Translations under genes and position numbers: made by a program | Shown here: piece by piece, positions 53,163 to 62,511 of the stretch | Position numbering within the stretch: position 1 is the first letter of the stretch | Layout of the letters: each line of letters starts with the position of its first letter | Assembly (NCBI GenBank): GCA_965216535.1 | Contig: OZ244175.1 | Location: 3,844,001 to 3,908,000 of the forward strand | Reading direction: 5' to 3' | DNA length: 64,000 nt | DNA from: Hoeflea_A sp965216535 | GTDB lineage: Bacteria; Pseudomonadota; Alphaproteobacteria; Rhizobiales; Rhizobiaceae | Notes under the pieces: model-generated | The model's database searches: none | Seen by the model: the letters and a program-made list of their open reading frames with translations, nothing else | Told to the model about the DNA's origin: nothing

Positions 53163-54035
53163 GTGGCAGGTGCGGCAAACAAACTGTCCGATGCGGCGAC
53201 CGGCGCGCAAGCGCCGATGGAACAGTTGTGGGACGACAGCGAGCGTAGCGAGCGCGGCCTGAGCGAACCCGCGCTGGTGGTCGACATCGACGGTTTTGAG
53301 GGTCCTCTCGATCTGCTTCTCCACCTGGCACGCACGCAGAAGGTCGATCTGGCACGGATTTCGGTGCTGGCGCTTGCCGAACAATACCTGGCCTTTGTCG
53401 ACAATGCCCGGCGGCTAAGGTTGGAACTGGCGGCTGACTATCTTGTCATGGCCGCCTGGTTGGCCTTTCTGAAGTCGAAGTTGTTGATTCCCAAGAAGGA
53501 CGAGGGCGATGAGCCGACCGGCGAGGAAATGGCGGCGCAATTGGCCTTCCGGCTCAAGCGGCTCGAGGCGATGCGCGATGCCGCAACGCGGCTGATCAAC
53601 CGCAATCGATTGGGACGCGAGATTTTCCCACGGGGCGATCCGGAACCGGTTGTCATTCAGCGGAAGTCGGAATTTACCGCCACCCTGTACGATCTGCTCA
53701 ACAGCTATGCGTCGCTGCGACAGCGGCAGGCGACAACACAGGTAACGATTTCAAAACGTCTTGTGTGGTCTCTTGGTGATGCTCGCGTGATTCTTCAGCG
53801 CATGATTGGCGAATTGAAGGAATGGACAGCGCTGGATCATTTCCTTGTGCGCTACCTCGCCGATCCCGAAGAACGAGCCACTGCGATTGCCAGCTCATTT
53901 GCCGCCTCGCTGGAGCTGGTACGGGAAGGGCGGCTTGAAATTCGCCAGGAACTGCCTTTCGCACCGATTTACCTGAGGCGTGGGAAAAACGCGTCCAATC
54001 AGGATGTTGAACAGGAGAACACACACAATGACTGA
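53163..54035 (+). CDS. scpA: segregation and condensation protein A
   Basis: 290-aa kleisin that bridges the SMC heads with ScpB to compact and separate chromosomes. Family core: DGFEGPLDLLLHLARTQKVDLARISVLALAEQYLAF, DYLVMAAWLAFLKSKLLIPKKD, and a C-terminal winged helix with ELVREGRLEIRQELPFAPIYLR. The start is read as GTG 53163 after a G-rich tract; an internal ATG at 53217 would also keep the core. It overlaps scpB by 8 bp. Confidence 0.93.
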   Translation: MAGAANKLSDAATGAQAPMEQLWDDSERSERGLSEPALVVDIDGFEGPLDLLLHLARTQKVDLARISVLALAEQYLAFVDNARRLRLELAADYLVMAAWLAFLKSKLLIPKKDEGDEPTGEEMAAQLAFRLKRLEAMRDAATRLINRNRLGREIFPRGDPEPVVIQRKSEFTATLYDLLNSYASLRQRQATTQVTISKRLVWSLGDARVILQRMIGELKEWTALDHFLVRYLADPEERATAIASSFAASLELVREGRLEIRQELPFAPIYLRRGKNASNQDVEQENTHND

Positions 54036-54771
54036 GGGTTCGCAGGCGCAAATCGTGCCATTCAGCAGCGAAGACACCGAAACCGTCATTGACGTGGCCG
54101 ATGCCGTTGGTGCCAACCGTGCATTCAAGGAAGCCGAACGGGTCGCGGAGGCTCTGGTGTTTGCCTCATCCGAGCCTGTCGCCGAAAAGGACATAGCAGA
54201 AAAACTGCCTGACGGGATCGACGTGGGCGCCGTTATGAAGAGCCTTTCAAGCTTTTACAGTCTGCGTGGCGTCAATTTGCTGAAAGTCAGTGACCACTGG
54301 GCATTCCGGACCGCCGACGACCTCTCCTTCCTGATTCATCGTGACCAGACGGACACCCGGAAACTGTCGCGGGCCGCCCTGGAGGTGTTGGCGATCATCT
54401 CGTACCATCAGCCGGTTACGCGTGCCGAAATCGAAGAGATTCGCGGTGTTGCGACCTCACGCGGTACCTTGGACGTGCTATTGGAGACCGGCTGGGTCAA
54501 GATGCGTGGCCGCCGCCGCACACCGGGTCGCCCGGTAACCTACGGTACCACGCTCGAATTTCTTGATCATTTCGGCCTTGAAGAGCTTCGCGATCTGCCC
54601 GGAATGGAGGAACTGAAGGGCGCTGGATTGCTGTCTTCACGGGTGCCGGCCAATTTTCAGGTGCCGGTGCCGCCGGCAAATGACGATCTTGTCGACGACG
54701 AAGATCCGATTACCCAAATGGATCTCGAAGAACTAGGCCTCTTGACACCGATGGGTGAAGGGGACGAGTAG
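54028..54771 (+). CDS. scpB: segregation and condensation protein B
   Basis: 247-aa partner of ScpA with two winged-helix domains: EALVFASSEPVAEKDIAEKLPDG...HWAFRTADDLSFLI in the first and ALEVLAIISYHQPVTRAEIEEIRGVATSRGTLDVLLETGWVKMRGRRRTPGRPVTYGTTLEFLDHFGL in the second. An acidic C-terminal tail follows. The start ATG 54028 overlaps the scpA stop. The downstream ABC gene is separated by a hairpin and 38 bp. Confidence 0.94.
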   Translation: MTEGSQAQIVPFSSEDTETVIDVADAVGANRAFKEAERVAEALVFASSEPVAEKDIAEKLPDGIDVGAVMKSLSSFYSLRGVNLLKVSDHWAFRTADDLSFLIHRDQTDTRKLSRAALEVLAIISYHQPVTRAEIEEIRGVATSRGTLDVLLETGWVKMRGRRRTPGRPVTYGTTLEFLDHFGLEELRDLPGMEELKGAGLLSSRVPANFQVPVPPANDDLVDDEDPITQMDLEELGLLTPMGEGDE

Positions 54772-54795
54772 TAGCCCGAATTTTGATCGGGTTAC
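54771..54795 (+). promoter_or_regulatory. hairpin between scpB and the ABC ATPase gene
   Basis: GTAGCCCGA (54771-54779) pairs with TCGGGTTAC (54787-54795), nine pairs including one G-T, around a 7-nt loop. It overlaps the last base of scpB and has no T run, so it may slow or protect the message rather than end it. Confidence 0.4.
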
Positions 54796-54809
54796 GGTAA
54801 AGGCGACAT

Positions 54810-55913
<1,104 letters not shown>

Positions 55914-55953
55914 AAAAAACCTACATCAAAAAGAAATCCCGAGGGAGACGAGT

Positions 55954-56157
55954 ATGGGTAGTTTTAGCATATGGCACTGGCTGATCGTTCTGGTCGTCGT
56001 GCTGCTGCTGTTTGGCCGCGGCAAAATTCCGGAACTGATGGGCGACGTCGCCAAAGGCATCAAGAATTTCCGCAAGGGAATGGGCGAAGAAGAAGAGCCG
56101 GAAAAGGCAAAGACGGTCGAGCATAACCCGGACGAGACAACCGGGAAAAAAACCTGA
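55954..56157 (+). CDS. tatA: Sec-independent protein translocase TatA
   Basis: 67-aa subunit that assembles into the Tat pore for folded proteins. One N-terminal membrane helix (WHWLIVLVVVLLLFG), the hinge FGRGKIPELMGDVAKGIKNF typical of TatA, and a short polar tail. The start at 55954 follows GAGGGAGA. First gene of tatABC; a hairpin lies between it and tatB. Confidence 0.96.
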   Translation: MGSFSIWHWLIVLVVVLLLFGRGKIPELMGDVAKGIKNFRKGMGEEEEPEKAKTVEHNPDETTGKKT

Positions 56158-56173
56158 CCGTTGCCGAAGTTTT

Positions 56174-56205
56174 CAAGCATCCGTCGGGTTACCGGTGGAT
56201 GCTTG
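56174..56205 (+). promoter_or_regulatory. intercistronic hairpin between tatA and tatB
   Basis: Perfect 9-bp stem CAAGCATCC (56174-56182) / GGATGCTTG (56197-56205) with a 14-nt loop, 16 bp after the tatA stop and 15 bp before tatB. No T run follows, so it is more likely a message-stabilising or read-through-limiting element than a full terminator. Confidence 0.6.
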
Positions 56206-56220
56206 CGCGGAGTCGCCTAA

Positions 56221-56952
56221 ATGCTCGATCTTGGCTGGCCGGAACTTCTGGTCGTTGCGCTTGTCCTGATCATCGTCGTCGGGCCAAAAGACCTGCCTGC
56301 GATGCTGCGGACCTTTGGGCGCACGACGCGCAAACTGCGCAGCATGGCGGGAGAGTTCCGCAGCCAGTTTGATGAAGCCCTCAAGGAAGCTGAACTGGAC
56401 GATGTCCGGTCGGTCATCAATGAGGCGCAGTCGCTCAATCCGAAGAACATCTTGAAGGATGTGGTAGATCCGATCGCCGAAGTCGGCAACGAGATCAAAT
56501 CCGATCTCAACAAGACCACGGCGGACATCGACAAGTCGATGAAGGAAGCCACAGTGCCTTCATCGAGCGAGGCAATAGCGGGCCAATCGAACGGCAAAGC
56601 TGCCGACGATGGCAAAGCAGCGGCAAAACCCGCCACCGCGAAGAAACCGGCAAAGACCACGGCCAACGGTGCAGCCAAAGCCAAATCGGCCACATCCACG
56701 CGTAGCCGCAAGACGCCGGCGAAGGCAACAACATCCAAGACCGCCGCCAAGGCTACCGCGCCCAAAACAGCCGCAAAGGCTACTGCACCAAAGACTGCGA
56801 CGAAATCAAAAACAACCAAGCCAGCAAGCAGGGCGGCGGGGGCTAAGGCTGCAGCCAAGACGGGGGCGGCGCCCAAGAAACCGGCTGCTTCAACCACCCG
56901 CAAGAAACCGGCGGCTGCCAAATCCGCAAAATCCAGCGGAGATGCCGCGTGA
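56221..56952 (+). CDS. tatB: Sec-independent protein translocase TatB
   Basis: 243-aa subunit that receives twin-arginine precursors together with TatC. N-terminal helix LGWPELLVVALVLIIVVGPKDLPAMLRTFG with the TatB-type Glu and GPKDLP hinge, then an amphipathic helix. The C-terminal ~130 residues are a Lys/Ala/Thr/Pro-rich low-complexity tail with repeats of K-T-A-A-K-A-T-A-P. The stop overlaps the tatC GTG start (GTGA). Confidence 0.94.
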   Translation: MLDLGWPELLVVALVLIIVVGPKDLPAMLRTFGRTTRKLRSMAGEFRSQFDEALKEAELDDVRSVINEAQSLNPKNILKDVVDPIAEVGNEIKSDLNKTTADIDKSMKEATVPSSSEAIAGQSNGKAADDGKAAAKPATAKKPAKTTANGAAKAKSATSTRSRKTPAKATTSKTAAKATAPKTAAKATAPKTATKSKTTKPASRAAGAKAAAKTGAAPKKPAASTTRKKPAAAKSAKSSGDAA

Positions 56953-57797
56953 CAAAAGAAGAAGAGCTGGACGACACTCCGCAGCCGTTGCTCTCTCACC
57001 TGATTGAGCTGCGCCAACGCCTTCTATGGGCGGTGGCCGGGTTCTTCGTGGCTTTTCTATTTTGCTTCTTCTTCGCCAAACAGATCTTCAACATGTTGGT
57101 GGTGCCGTTCTCCTGGGCTGTCGACCTGGCTGGCCTCGAGGGTCGCCAGATCGAATTGATTTACACCGCGCCCCAGGAGTTCTTTTTCACCCAGATCAAG
57201 ATCGGGATGTTTGGCGGGCTTGTCATCGCGTTTCCGGTTATCGCCGCGCAGATATACAAGTTCGTTGCTCCGGGCCTTTACAAGAATGAGAAGGCGGCAT
57301 TCGTGCCGTTCCTGGTCGCATCGCCACTGCTGTTTTTGCTGGGTGGAGCGCTGGTCTACCTGTTCTTCACTCCAATGGTGCTGTGGTTCTTCCTGGCCAT
57401 GGAACAACCAGCCAGCAACGGGCAGGTGGCGATTGAACTGCTGCCCAAGGTCTCCGAATATCTCGACCTGATCATGACGCTGATTTTCGCGTTCGGTCTC
57501 GTCTTTCAGCTGCCCGTCGTGACGACGTTGCTTGCGCGGGTTGGCCTTGTCACGGCAGATGGTCTGGCATCGAAACGCAAATATGCGATCGTGGCGGCAT
57601 TTGTTGCTGCCGCAATCCTTACGCCACCGGATCCGGCGAGCCAGATCGGCCTTGCACTTCCGACGATCCTTCTCTACGAAATCGCCATCTACGCAGCCCG
57701 ACTCGTGGAACGAAGCCGCGCGGAGAGAGAGAACGCTGACGAAGCCGATGAAGCTTCGGAGGATGAGACGACCACTCCGGACGCATCGACCTCCTAG
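56949..57797 (+). CDS. tatC: Sec-independent protein translocase TatC
   Basis: 282-aa polytopic receptor of the Tat system with six membrane helices. The N-terminal signature TPQPLLSHLIELRQRLLWAV contains the Glu that contacts the twin-arginine signal; IYKFVAPGLYKNEKAAFVPF is the typical first-loop region and AAILTPPDPASQIGLALP the conserved late segment. It starts with GTG at 56949, coupled to tatB. An acidic tail ends the protein. Confidence 0.97.
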   Translation: MTKEEELDDTPQPLLSHLIELRQRLLWAVAGFFVAFLFCFFFAKQIFNMLVVPFSWAVDLAGLEGRQIELIYTAPQEFFFTQIKIGMFGGLVIAFPVIAAQIYKFVAPGLYKNEKAAFVPFLVASPLLFLLGGALVYLFFTPMVLWFFLAMEQPASNGQVAIELLPKVSEYLDLIMTLIFAFGLVFQLPVVTTLLARVGLVTADGLASKRKYAIVAAFVAAAILTPPDPASQIGLALPTILLYEIAIYAARLVERSRAERENADEADEASEDETTTPDASTS

Positions 57798-57799
57798 AG

Positions 57800-57830
57800 C
57801 AGGACTACCTCAATCCGCACTGGAGTCCTG
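57800..57830 (+). promoter_or_regulatory. hairpin between tatC and serS
   Basis: CAGGACT (57800-57806) and AGTCCTG (57824-57830) form a 7-bp stem with a 17-nt loop, starting 2 bp after the tatC stop. No T run follows; possibly a weak boundary between the tat and serS messages. Confidence 0.35.
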
Positions 57831-57874
57831 TCGCGTCGCGGCTGCCTGTGTGAGTTCGAACAGGCCCGACGTCA

Positions 57875-59158
57875 ATGCTTGATATCAAATGGATTCGAGA
57901 GAATGCCGCTGCACTCGATGCGGCGCTCGAAGCGCGTGGCGGCGAACCGGCCGCCGCCGGGATCGTTGCTTTGGATGAAGATCGTCGTGAGATGGTCCAA
58001 AAACTGCAGGACATGCAGTCGCGACGCAACTCCGCATCCAAAGAGATCGGTGCGGCGATGGGACGCAAGGATCTCGAGGCCGCCGAAAAACTCAAATCCG
58101 AAGTCGCCGACCTGAAAGGTGCGCTGCAAACCGCCGAAGAGGAGGTGCGGGAGCTCGATTCCCGGCTGGAGGAAGCACTTGCCGCACTTCCCAATGTGCC
58201 GCTGAGTGATGTCCCGGTGGGTGCGGACGAAGCCGACAATGTCGAGGTCCGCCGTGTCGGAAATCGCCCCGGCTGGAATCATCCGGCCCTCGAGCATTTC
58301 GAGATCGGCGAAGCGCTGGGTGATATGGATTTCGAAGCTGCAGCCCGACTTGCCGGTAGCCGCTTCGTGGTGCTGCGTGGTCAACTTGCCCGATTGGAAC
58401 GGGCACTCGGCCAATTCATGCTCGACTTGCATACGACCGAACACGGATACCAGGAAGTCGTGCCGCCGCTGTTGGTCCGTGACGAGGTCGTCTATGGAAC
58501 CGGCCAATTGCCGAAATTTGCCGAAGACCTGTTTCAGACCACGGACGGACGTTGGATGATCCCGACGGCTGAGGTTCCGTTGACCAATCTCGCACGCGAG
58601 TCGGTGTTGGAGCAGGAAGAACTGCCTCTGCGCTTCACCGCGCTGACACCGTGCTTTCGCTCGGAAGCCGGATCGGCCGGACGGGACACGCGGGGCATGC
58701 TGCGCCAGCATCAGTTCAACAAGGTGGAACTGGTGTCGATCACCGATGCGGACAGTTCGCTTGATGAGCACGAACGCATGACGGCCTGTGCAGAGGAAGT
58801 CTTGAAGCGCCTGGACCTGCACTATCGGGTCGTCAATCTGTGCACCGGCGATATCGGCTTTGGCGCACGCAAGACCTATGACCTCGAGGTTTGGTTGCCG
58901 GGGCAGGGCACCTATCGGGAGATATCGTCTTGCTCGGTTTGCGGCGATTTCCAGGCGCGCCGAATGGCTGCCCGTTATCGTTCGGCTGGCGAAAAGGGGC
59001 TTCGGTTCGTTCATACTCTGAACGGCTCGGGAGTCGCCATCGGTCGGGCGTTGATTGCGGTCATGGAAAATTATCTCAACGAAGACGGTTCGATATCCGT
59101 ACCGGATGTTCTTCAGCCCTATATGAATGGCGTAACTCGGATTGAACGGACCTCTTGA
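57875..59158 (+). CDS. serS: seryl-tRNA synthetase
   Basis: 427-aa class II synthetase. The N-terminal coiled coil that grips the tRNA-Ser long arm spans about 25-100. Catalytic core motif 2 is LTPCFRSEAGSAGRDTRGMLRQHQFNKVELV and motif 3 GSGVAIGRALIAVMENY. Complete length. Because SerRS also charges tRNA-Sec where present, no further role is inferred. Upstream is tatC (77 bp gap), downstream surE (25 bp). Confidence 0.97.
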   Translation: MLDIKWIRENAAALDAALEARGGEPAAAGIVALDEDRREMVQKLQDMQSRRNSASKEIGAAMGRKDLEAAEKLKSEVADLKGALQTAEEEVRELDSRLEEALAALPNVPLSDVPVGADEADNVEVRRVGNRPGWNHPALEHFEIGEALGDMDFEAAARLAGSRFVVLRGQLARLERALGQFMLDLHTTEHGYQEVVPPLLVRDEVVYGTGQLPKFAEDLFQTTDGRWMIPTAEVPLTNLARESVLEQEELPLRFTALTPCFRSEAGSAGRDTRGMLRQHQFNKVELVSITDADSSLDEHERMTACAEEVLKRLDLHYRVVNLCTGDIGFGARKTYDLEVWLPGQGTYREISSCSVCGDFQARRMAARYRSAGEKGLRFVHTLNGSGVAIGRALIAVMENYLNEDGSISVPDVLQPYMNGVTRIERTS

Positions 59159-59183
59159 CCGTAGCTGAACACAGGGAGCGGCC

Positions 59184-59939
59184 ATGCGCCTGCTGCTGAC
59201 CAACGACGACGGGATACACGCCGAGGGCCTCGCGGTCCTTGAGCGCATCGCACGCACTCTTTCAGACGACATCTGGGTTGTGGCACCGGAGACCGATCAA
59301 AGCGGACTAGCCCACTCACTGACCTTGTCGGAGCCACTGCGGCTGCGTGAGATTGCGCCACAGCGCTTTGCGCTGCGCGGCACACCCACGGATTGCGTCA
59401 TCATGGGCGTGCGCAAATTGATGGACCAGCCGCCTGACCTCGTGCTTTCCGGGGTCAATGCAGGGCAGAACATATCCGACGACGTGACCTACTCAGGGAC
59501 CGTGGCGGGTGCGATAGAGGGAACGTTGCTCGGAATTCGCTCGATCGCTCTCAGTCAGGCCTACAACTGGCACGAGGGACGCGTTTTGCCCTGGGAGACG
59601 TGTGAGGCGCACGGGCCAGATCTTTTGCGCAAGTTGATCTCAATCGATCTGCCCCAGGGAACGTTCCTGAATGTCAACTTTCCACATTGCAGCCCGGATG
59701 AGATAGAGGGAACAAGCGTGACATCCCAGGGTAAGCTCACGCATGGAATTGAGATCGAGGGGCGGGAGGACGGCCGTGGGCTTCCGTACTACTGGCTTCG
59801 ATTCAAACGACGGTTTGAGGAACAGAAAGCCGACAGCGATTTTTCGACCCTTGGCAAAAACCGGATATCTGTCACGCCGCTGAAACTCGATCTGACGGAC
59901 TACGAGGTACAACAACGCCTTGCGGAGGAACTGAGTTGA
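59184..59939 (+). CDS. surE: 5'/3'-nucleotidase SurE
   Basis: 251-aa survival protein, a metal-dependent nucleoside monophosphatase. The metal site LLTNDDGIHAEGL (Asp-Asp pair) is at the N-terminus, followed by RGTPTDCVIMG and LVLSGVNAGQNISDDVTYSGTVAGA (Ser/Asn ligands). It is encoded just before pcm with coupled translation, the classic surE-pcm pair linked to stationary-phase survival and protein repair. Confidence 0.95.
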   Translation: MRLLLTNDDGIHAEGLAVLERIARTLSDDIWVVAPETDQSGLAHSLTLSEPLRLREIAPQRFALRGTPTDCVIMGVRKLMDQPPDLVLSGVNAGQNISDDVTYSGTVAGAIEGTLLGIRSIALSQAYNWHEGRVLPWETCEAHGPDLLRKLISIDLPQGTFLNVNFPHCSPDEIEGTSVTSQGKLTHGIEIEGREDGRGLPYYWLRFKRRFEEQKADSDFSTLGKNRISVTPLKLDLTDYEVQQRLAEELS

Positions 59940-60589
59940 ACATCCGCATGTCTGACAAGGAGGGTTTCGCAGCCTTGCTCCTGCGGCTGCGTGCGGAAGG
60001 AATCTCCGACCCTGAATTGCTGGCGGCTGTCGAAAAGACGCCTCGCGGCCTGTTCGCGCCTCCCGAATTTGCCGATGCGGCCTATTCGACCCGATCGCTG
60101 CCGATTGAGTGCGGCGAGGTTATGGAAGGCGTCGACCTCAGCCTTCAATTGCTTTATCTGCTTGATTTGAAGCCAGGACAAAGAGTTCTGGAAATTGGCA
60201 CCGGATCAGGCTTCACAGCGGCAGTTATGGCGCATCTGGTTGATCGGGTTGTCACCGTCGACCGCTTCAGGACCCTGTCACAACTCGCCGGACAGCGCAT
60301 GGCGCATCTGGGTTTGCAAAACGTTGTCGTTGCGACGGGTGACGGCCGAAGCTGGAAGGACGAAGAGGGAACCTTCGATCGTATTCTTGTGACGGCCGCA
60401 TTTGACGACATGCCGAGGTCTTTTGCCGAGAGGCTGGTTTCCGGCGGCCGGATGATCACCGCGATCGGAGCGGCGGACCAGCCGCAGATGCTGGTGCGGT
60501 TGACCAAAATCGGTAGCCGGTTCGAACGGGAAGACCTCTTCACGGTTCGTTTCCAGCCTTTGCAAGAAGGCAAAGCGGCCGTTTTGTGA
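59936..60589 (+). CDS. pcm: protein-L-isoaspartate O-methyltransferase
   Basis: 217-aa SAM-dependent repair enzyme that methylates isoaspartyl residues. SAM motif VLEIGTGSGFTAAVMAHL, TPRGLFAPPEFADAAYSTRSLPIECGE at the N-terminus and FDRILVTAAFDDMP as motif II. The start is read as TTG 59936 overlapping the surE stop (TTGA), because GGAGG lies 7 nt before it, whereas the ATG at 59948 has no site at proper distance. The canonical T-I-S-Q-P segment is replaced by IECGEVMEGVDLSLQ. Confidence 0.9.
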   Translation: MNIRMSDKEGFAALLLRLRAEGISDPELLAAVEKTPRGLFAPPEFADAAYSTRSLPIECGEVMEGVDLSLQLLYLLDLKPGQRVLEIGTGSGFTAAVMAHLVDRVVTVDRFRTLSQLAGQRMAHLGLQNVVVATGDGRSWKDEEGTFDRILVTAAFDDMPRSFAERLVSGGRMITAIGAADQPQMLVRLTKIGSRFEREDLFTVRFQPLQEGKAAVL

Positions 60590-60689
60590 AGGGCGAGGCA
60601 GCCGGAAAAGTCGCTTTCCGGCCTTAACCACGCAGTAACCTTAACGTTGTTAAATAAGCTCATCCAGTTTTGCGTAATGGGCTTGTGCA

Positions 60690-62426
60690 ATGCATATCAG
60701 GCGTCCTGCTGCTTCTGCTAAGACAACCGTTCGACTTGCCAGCGCTGTGTGCCTGGCGGCACTTGCTGCAGGGTGCAGCTCGGGGGTGTCGCGTTTCGAT
60801 GAGGGGCTGTTTACCGGCACAGTTCCCGAAGGCGTTCCCAACACGGTGCCACCTTCGCCGGTGAGCCAACCATATCCGGGCGATCGCAGTGCCCAAACGG
60901 GGTCGTATGATCGAACCCAGACCGGATCCGTTCCATCGTCGGCGCGACTTGCGCCACCGACAAATGCCCGGCCGACGTATCAGCGCCCCACGGGCACCGG
61001 ATATCAGCAACAGACACAGGGTTACCGCACTCAACCGGTTTCAGCGCCGCAGACCGTCCAGCGTCAACCGCTGCGCAGTGCGCCCGCCGTCGAGCCTCCG
61101 GTCAAGCAGGTTCGTCTGGCGCCGGTTCCTGATGCGACTGCACCCGCCAGGCAGCCTCAGACGGCGCCGGTGAGTGCGCCCCAGAGCGTTCCAACGCCGA
61201 AGACAGCCAGCAGGACAGCACCCGCGGCCACAAAGGTGGCGCAACCTGCAGCGACACCGAAGAACGTTGATCCGATGATTACCGGAACAAATCCGGCCAA
61301 AAAAGCTGCGGTGCGGCCGAATGGCAATGCCAACGGCTGGACGGCGGCGGGCGGCACGCGTGTCACGATTGCCGAGGGTGAGACCATCTACAATCTCTCT
61401 CGCCGTTATGGCGTTCCTGCACGGGAAATCCTCAAAGCGAATGGAATCAGCGATGCTTCGCGCATCAAGACAGGTCAGGTCGTGACCATCCCGACCTATG
61501 TCTACTCTCGCAAAGCACCGGTTTCAGCGCCCGACAACCATCCGCAAACGCGGGCAGCTCGGTCGAGCACTGGTTATGAAGGACAGGCGGATCCCAACAA
61601 CATCCCCGTGCCGACTCCGGCGCCGAGCCGTCAGTTCGCGGTATTGCCGAGCACTCCGGCGACGCGGCAGGTTGATTCGCAACGCAAGCCAACCAATGTC
61701 GCGGCTGCGACGGTGACACCGGTGACCAAGGAACCGGCCAGCCAGCCCGTCAGGCAAGCTGCACCGACGCAGACCGCGACCGCCGGGTCGATCTATACGG
61801 TTCAGTCAGGCGATACGTTGAGCCGGATTGCATCCCGGTCCGGTGTATCCGTTTCTGCTCTCAAGAAGGCAAATGGCCTCGACAAATCTGTCATTCGCAT
61901 TGGCCAGAAACTCAGCATTCCTGCTGGCGGCGCTGGTGTGGACACAGTGAAAACCGCCAGCGTGCCGAAAAAGACAACACCAGCCAAGCCATCCGTACAG
62001 CCACAAAGAACCGCAAGCGTGGCGGAAAAGTCCAAGGTTGAGGCCAATGCGCCGAAAGCCACGGGCATCAGCAAACTCCGCTGGCCAGCAAAAGGGCAGG
62101 TTATGAACCAGTTTGGTTCCAACAATGATGGCATAGATATCTCGTTGCCCAACGGCACGCCCGTCAAGGCGGCCGAAAACGGCGTGGTTATCTACTCCGG
62201 TGACGGCTTGAAGGAATACGGCAACACCGTTCTGGTGCGTCACGACAACGGCCTGGTCAGCGTCTACGGCCATGCCAGCGAACTGGTCGTCAAGCGCGGT
62301 GACAACGTTTCGCGCGGCCAGGTGGTTGCTCTTTCAGGCATGAGCGGTCAGGCAAACCGTCCGAAACTGCACTTCGAAATCCGCAAGGACGCAAAGCCGG
62401 TCGATCCGCTCGGCTATCTCGAATAG
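60690..62426 (+). CDS. lipoprotein with two LysM domains and degenerate LytM (M23) domain, NlpD/DipM-like
   Basis: 578-aa envelope lipoprotein (lipobox LAAG-C, Cys29). A long Pro/Gln/Thr-rich spacer holds LysM domains near 225-270 (VTIAEGETIYNLSRRYGVPAREILKANG) and 369-411 (YTVQSGDTLSRIASRSGVSVSALKKANG). The C-terminal M23 fold (about 480-578) lacks metal ligands: NDGIDIS instead of the H-x-G-x-D form, and KLHFEIR instead of H-L-H-F-E. The same losses mark NlpD, so it should activate amidases at the septum rather than cut peptidoglycan itself. Position after pcm is conserved, as in enteric pcm-nlpD. Confidence 0.88.
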   Translation: MHIRRPAASAKTTVRLASAVCLAALAAGCSSGVSRFDEGLFTGTVPEGVPNTVPPSPVSQPYPGDRSAQTGSYDRTQTGSVPSSARLAPPTNARPTYQRPTGTGYQQQTQGYRTQPVSAPQTVQRQPLRSAPAVEPPVKQVRLAPVPDATAPARQPQTAPVSAPQSVPTPKTASRTAPAATKVAQPAATPKNVDPMITGTNPAKKAAVRPNGNANGWTAAGGTRVTIAEGETIYNLSRRYGVPAREILKANGISDASRIKTGQVVTIPTYVYSRKAPVSAPDNHPQTRAARSSTGYEGQADPNNIPVPTPAPSRQFAVLPSTPATRQVDSQRKPTNVAAATVTPVTKEPASQPVRQAAPTQTATAGSIYTVQSGDTLSRIASRSGVSVSALKKANGLDKSVIRIGQKLSIPAGGAGVDTVKTASVPKKTTPAKPSVQPQRTASVAEKSKVEANAPKATGISKLRWPAKGQVMNQFGSNNDGIDISLPNGTPVKAAENGVVIYSGDGLKEYGNTVLVRHDNGLVSVYGHASELVVKRGDNVSRGQVVALSGMSGQANRPKLHFEIRKDAKPVDPLGYLE

Positions 62427-62448
62427 AGACCCTCCGGTCTCCACCGAC

Positions 62449-62495
62449 AAAACCGGGTTCGTTCGTTCCCTCGAGCCCGGTTTTGTTGGTTTTGG
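62449..62495. terminator. bidirectional intrinsic terminator
   Basis: AAAACCGGGTTCG (62449-62461) pairs with CGAGCCCGGTTTT (62472-62484), 13 pairs with one G-T, around a 10-nt loop, followed by TTGGTTTT on the plus strand; the A run on the left serves as the T run for the minus strand. It separates the convergent LytM-lipoprotein and AAA ATPase genes. Confidence 0.85.
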
Positions 62496-62511
62496 ACTAG
62501 ACTTCAAACCC

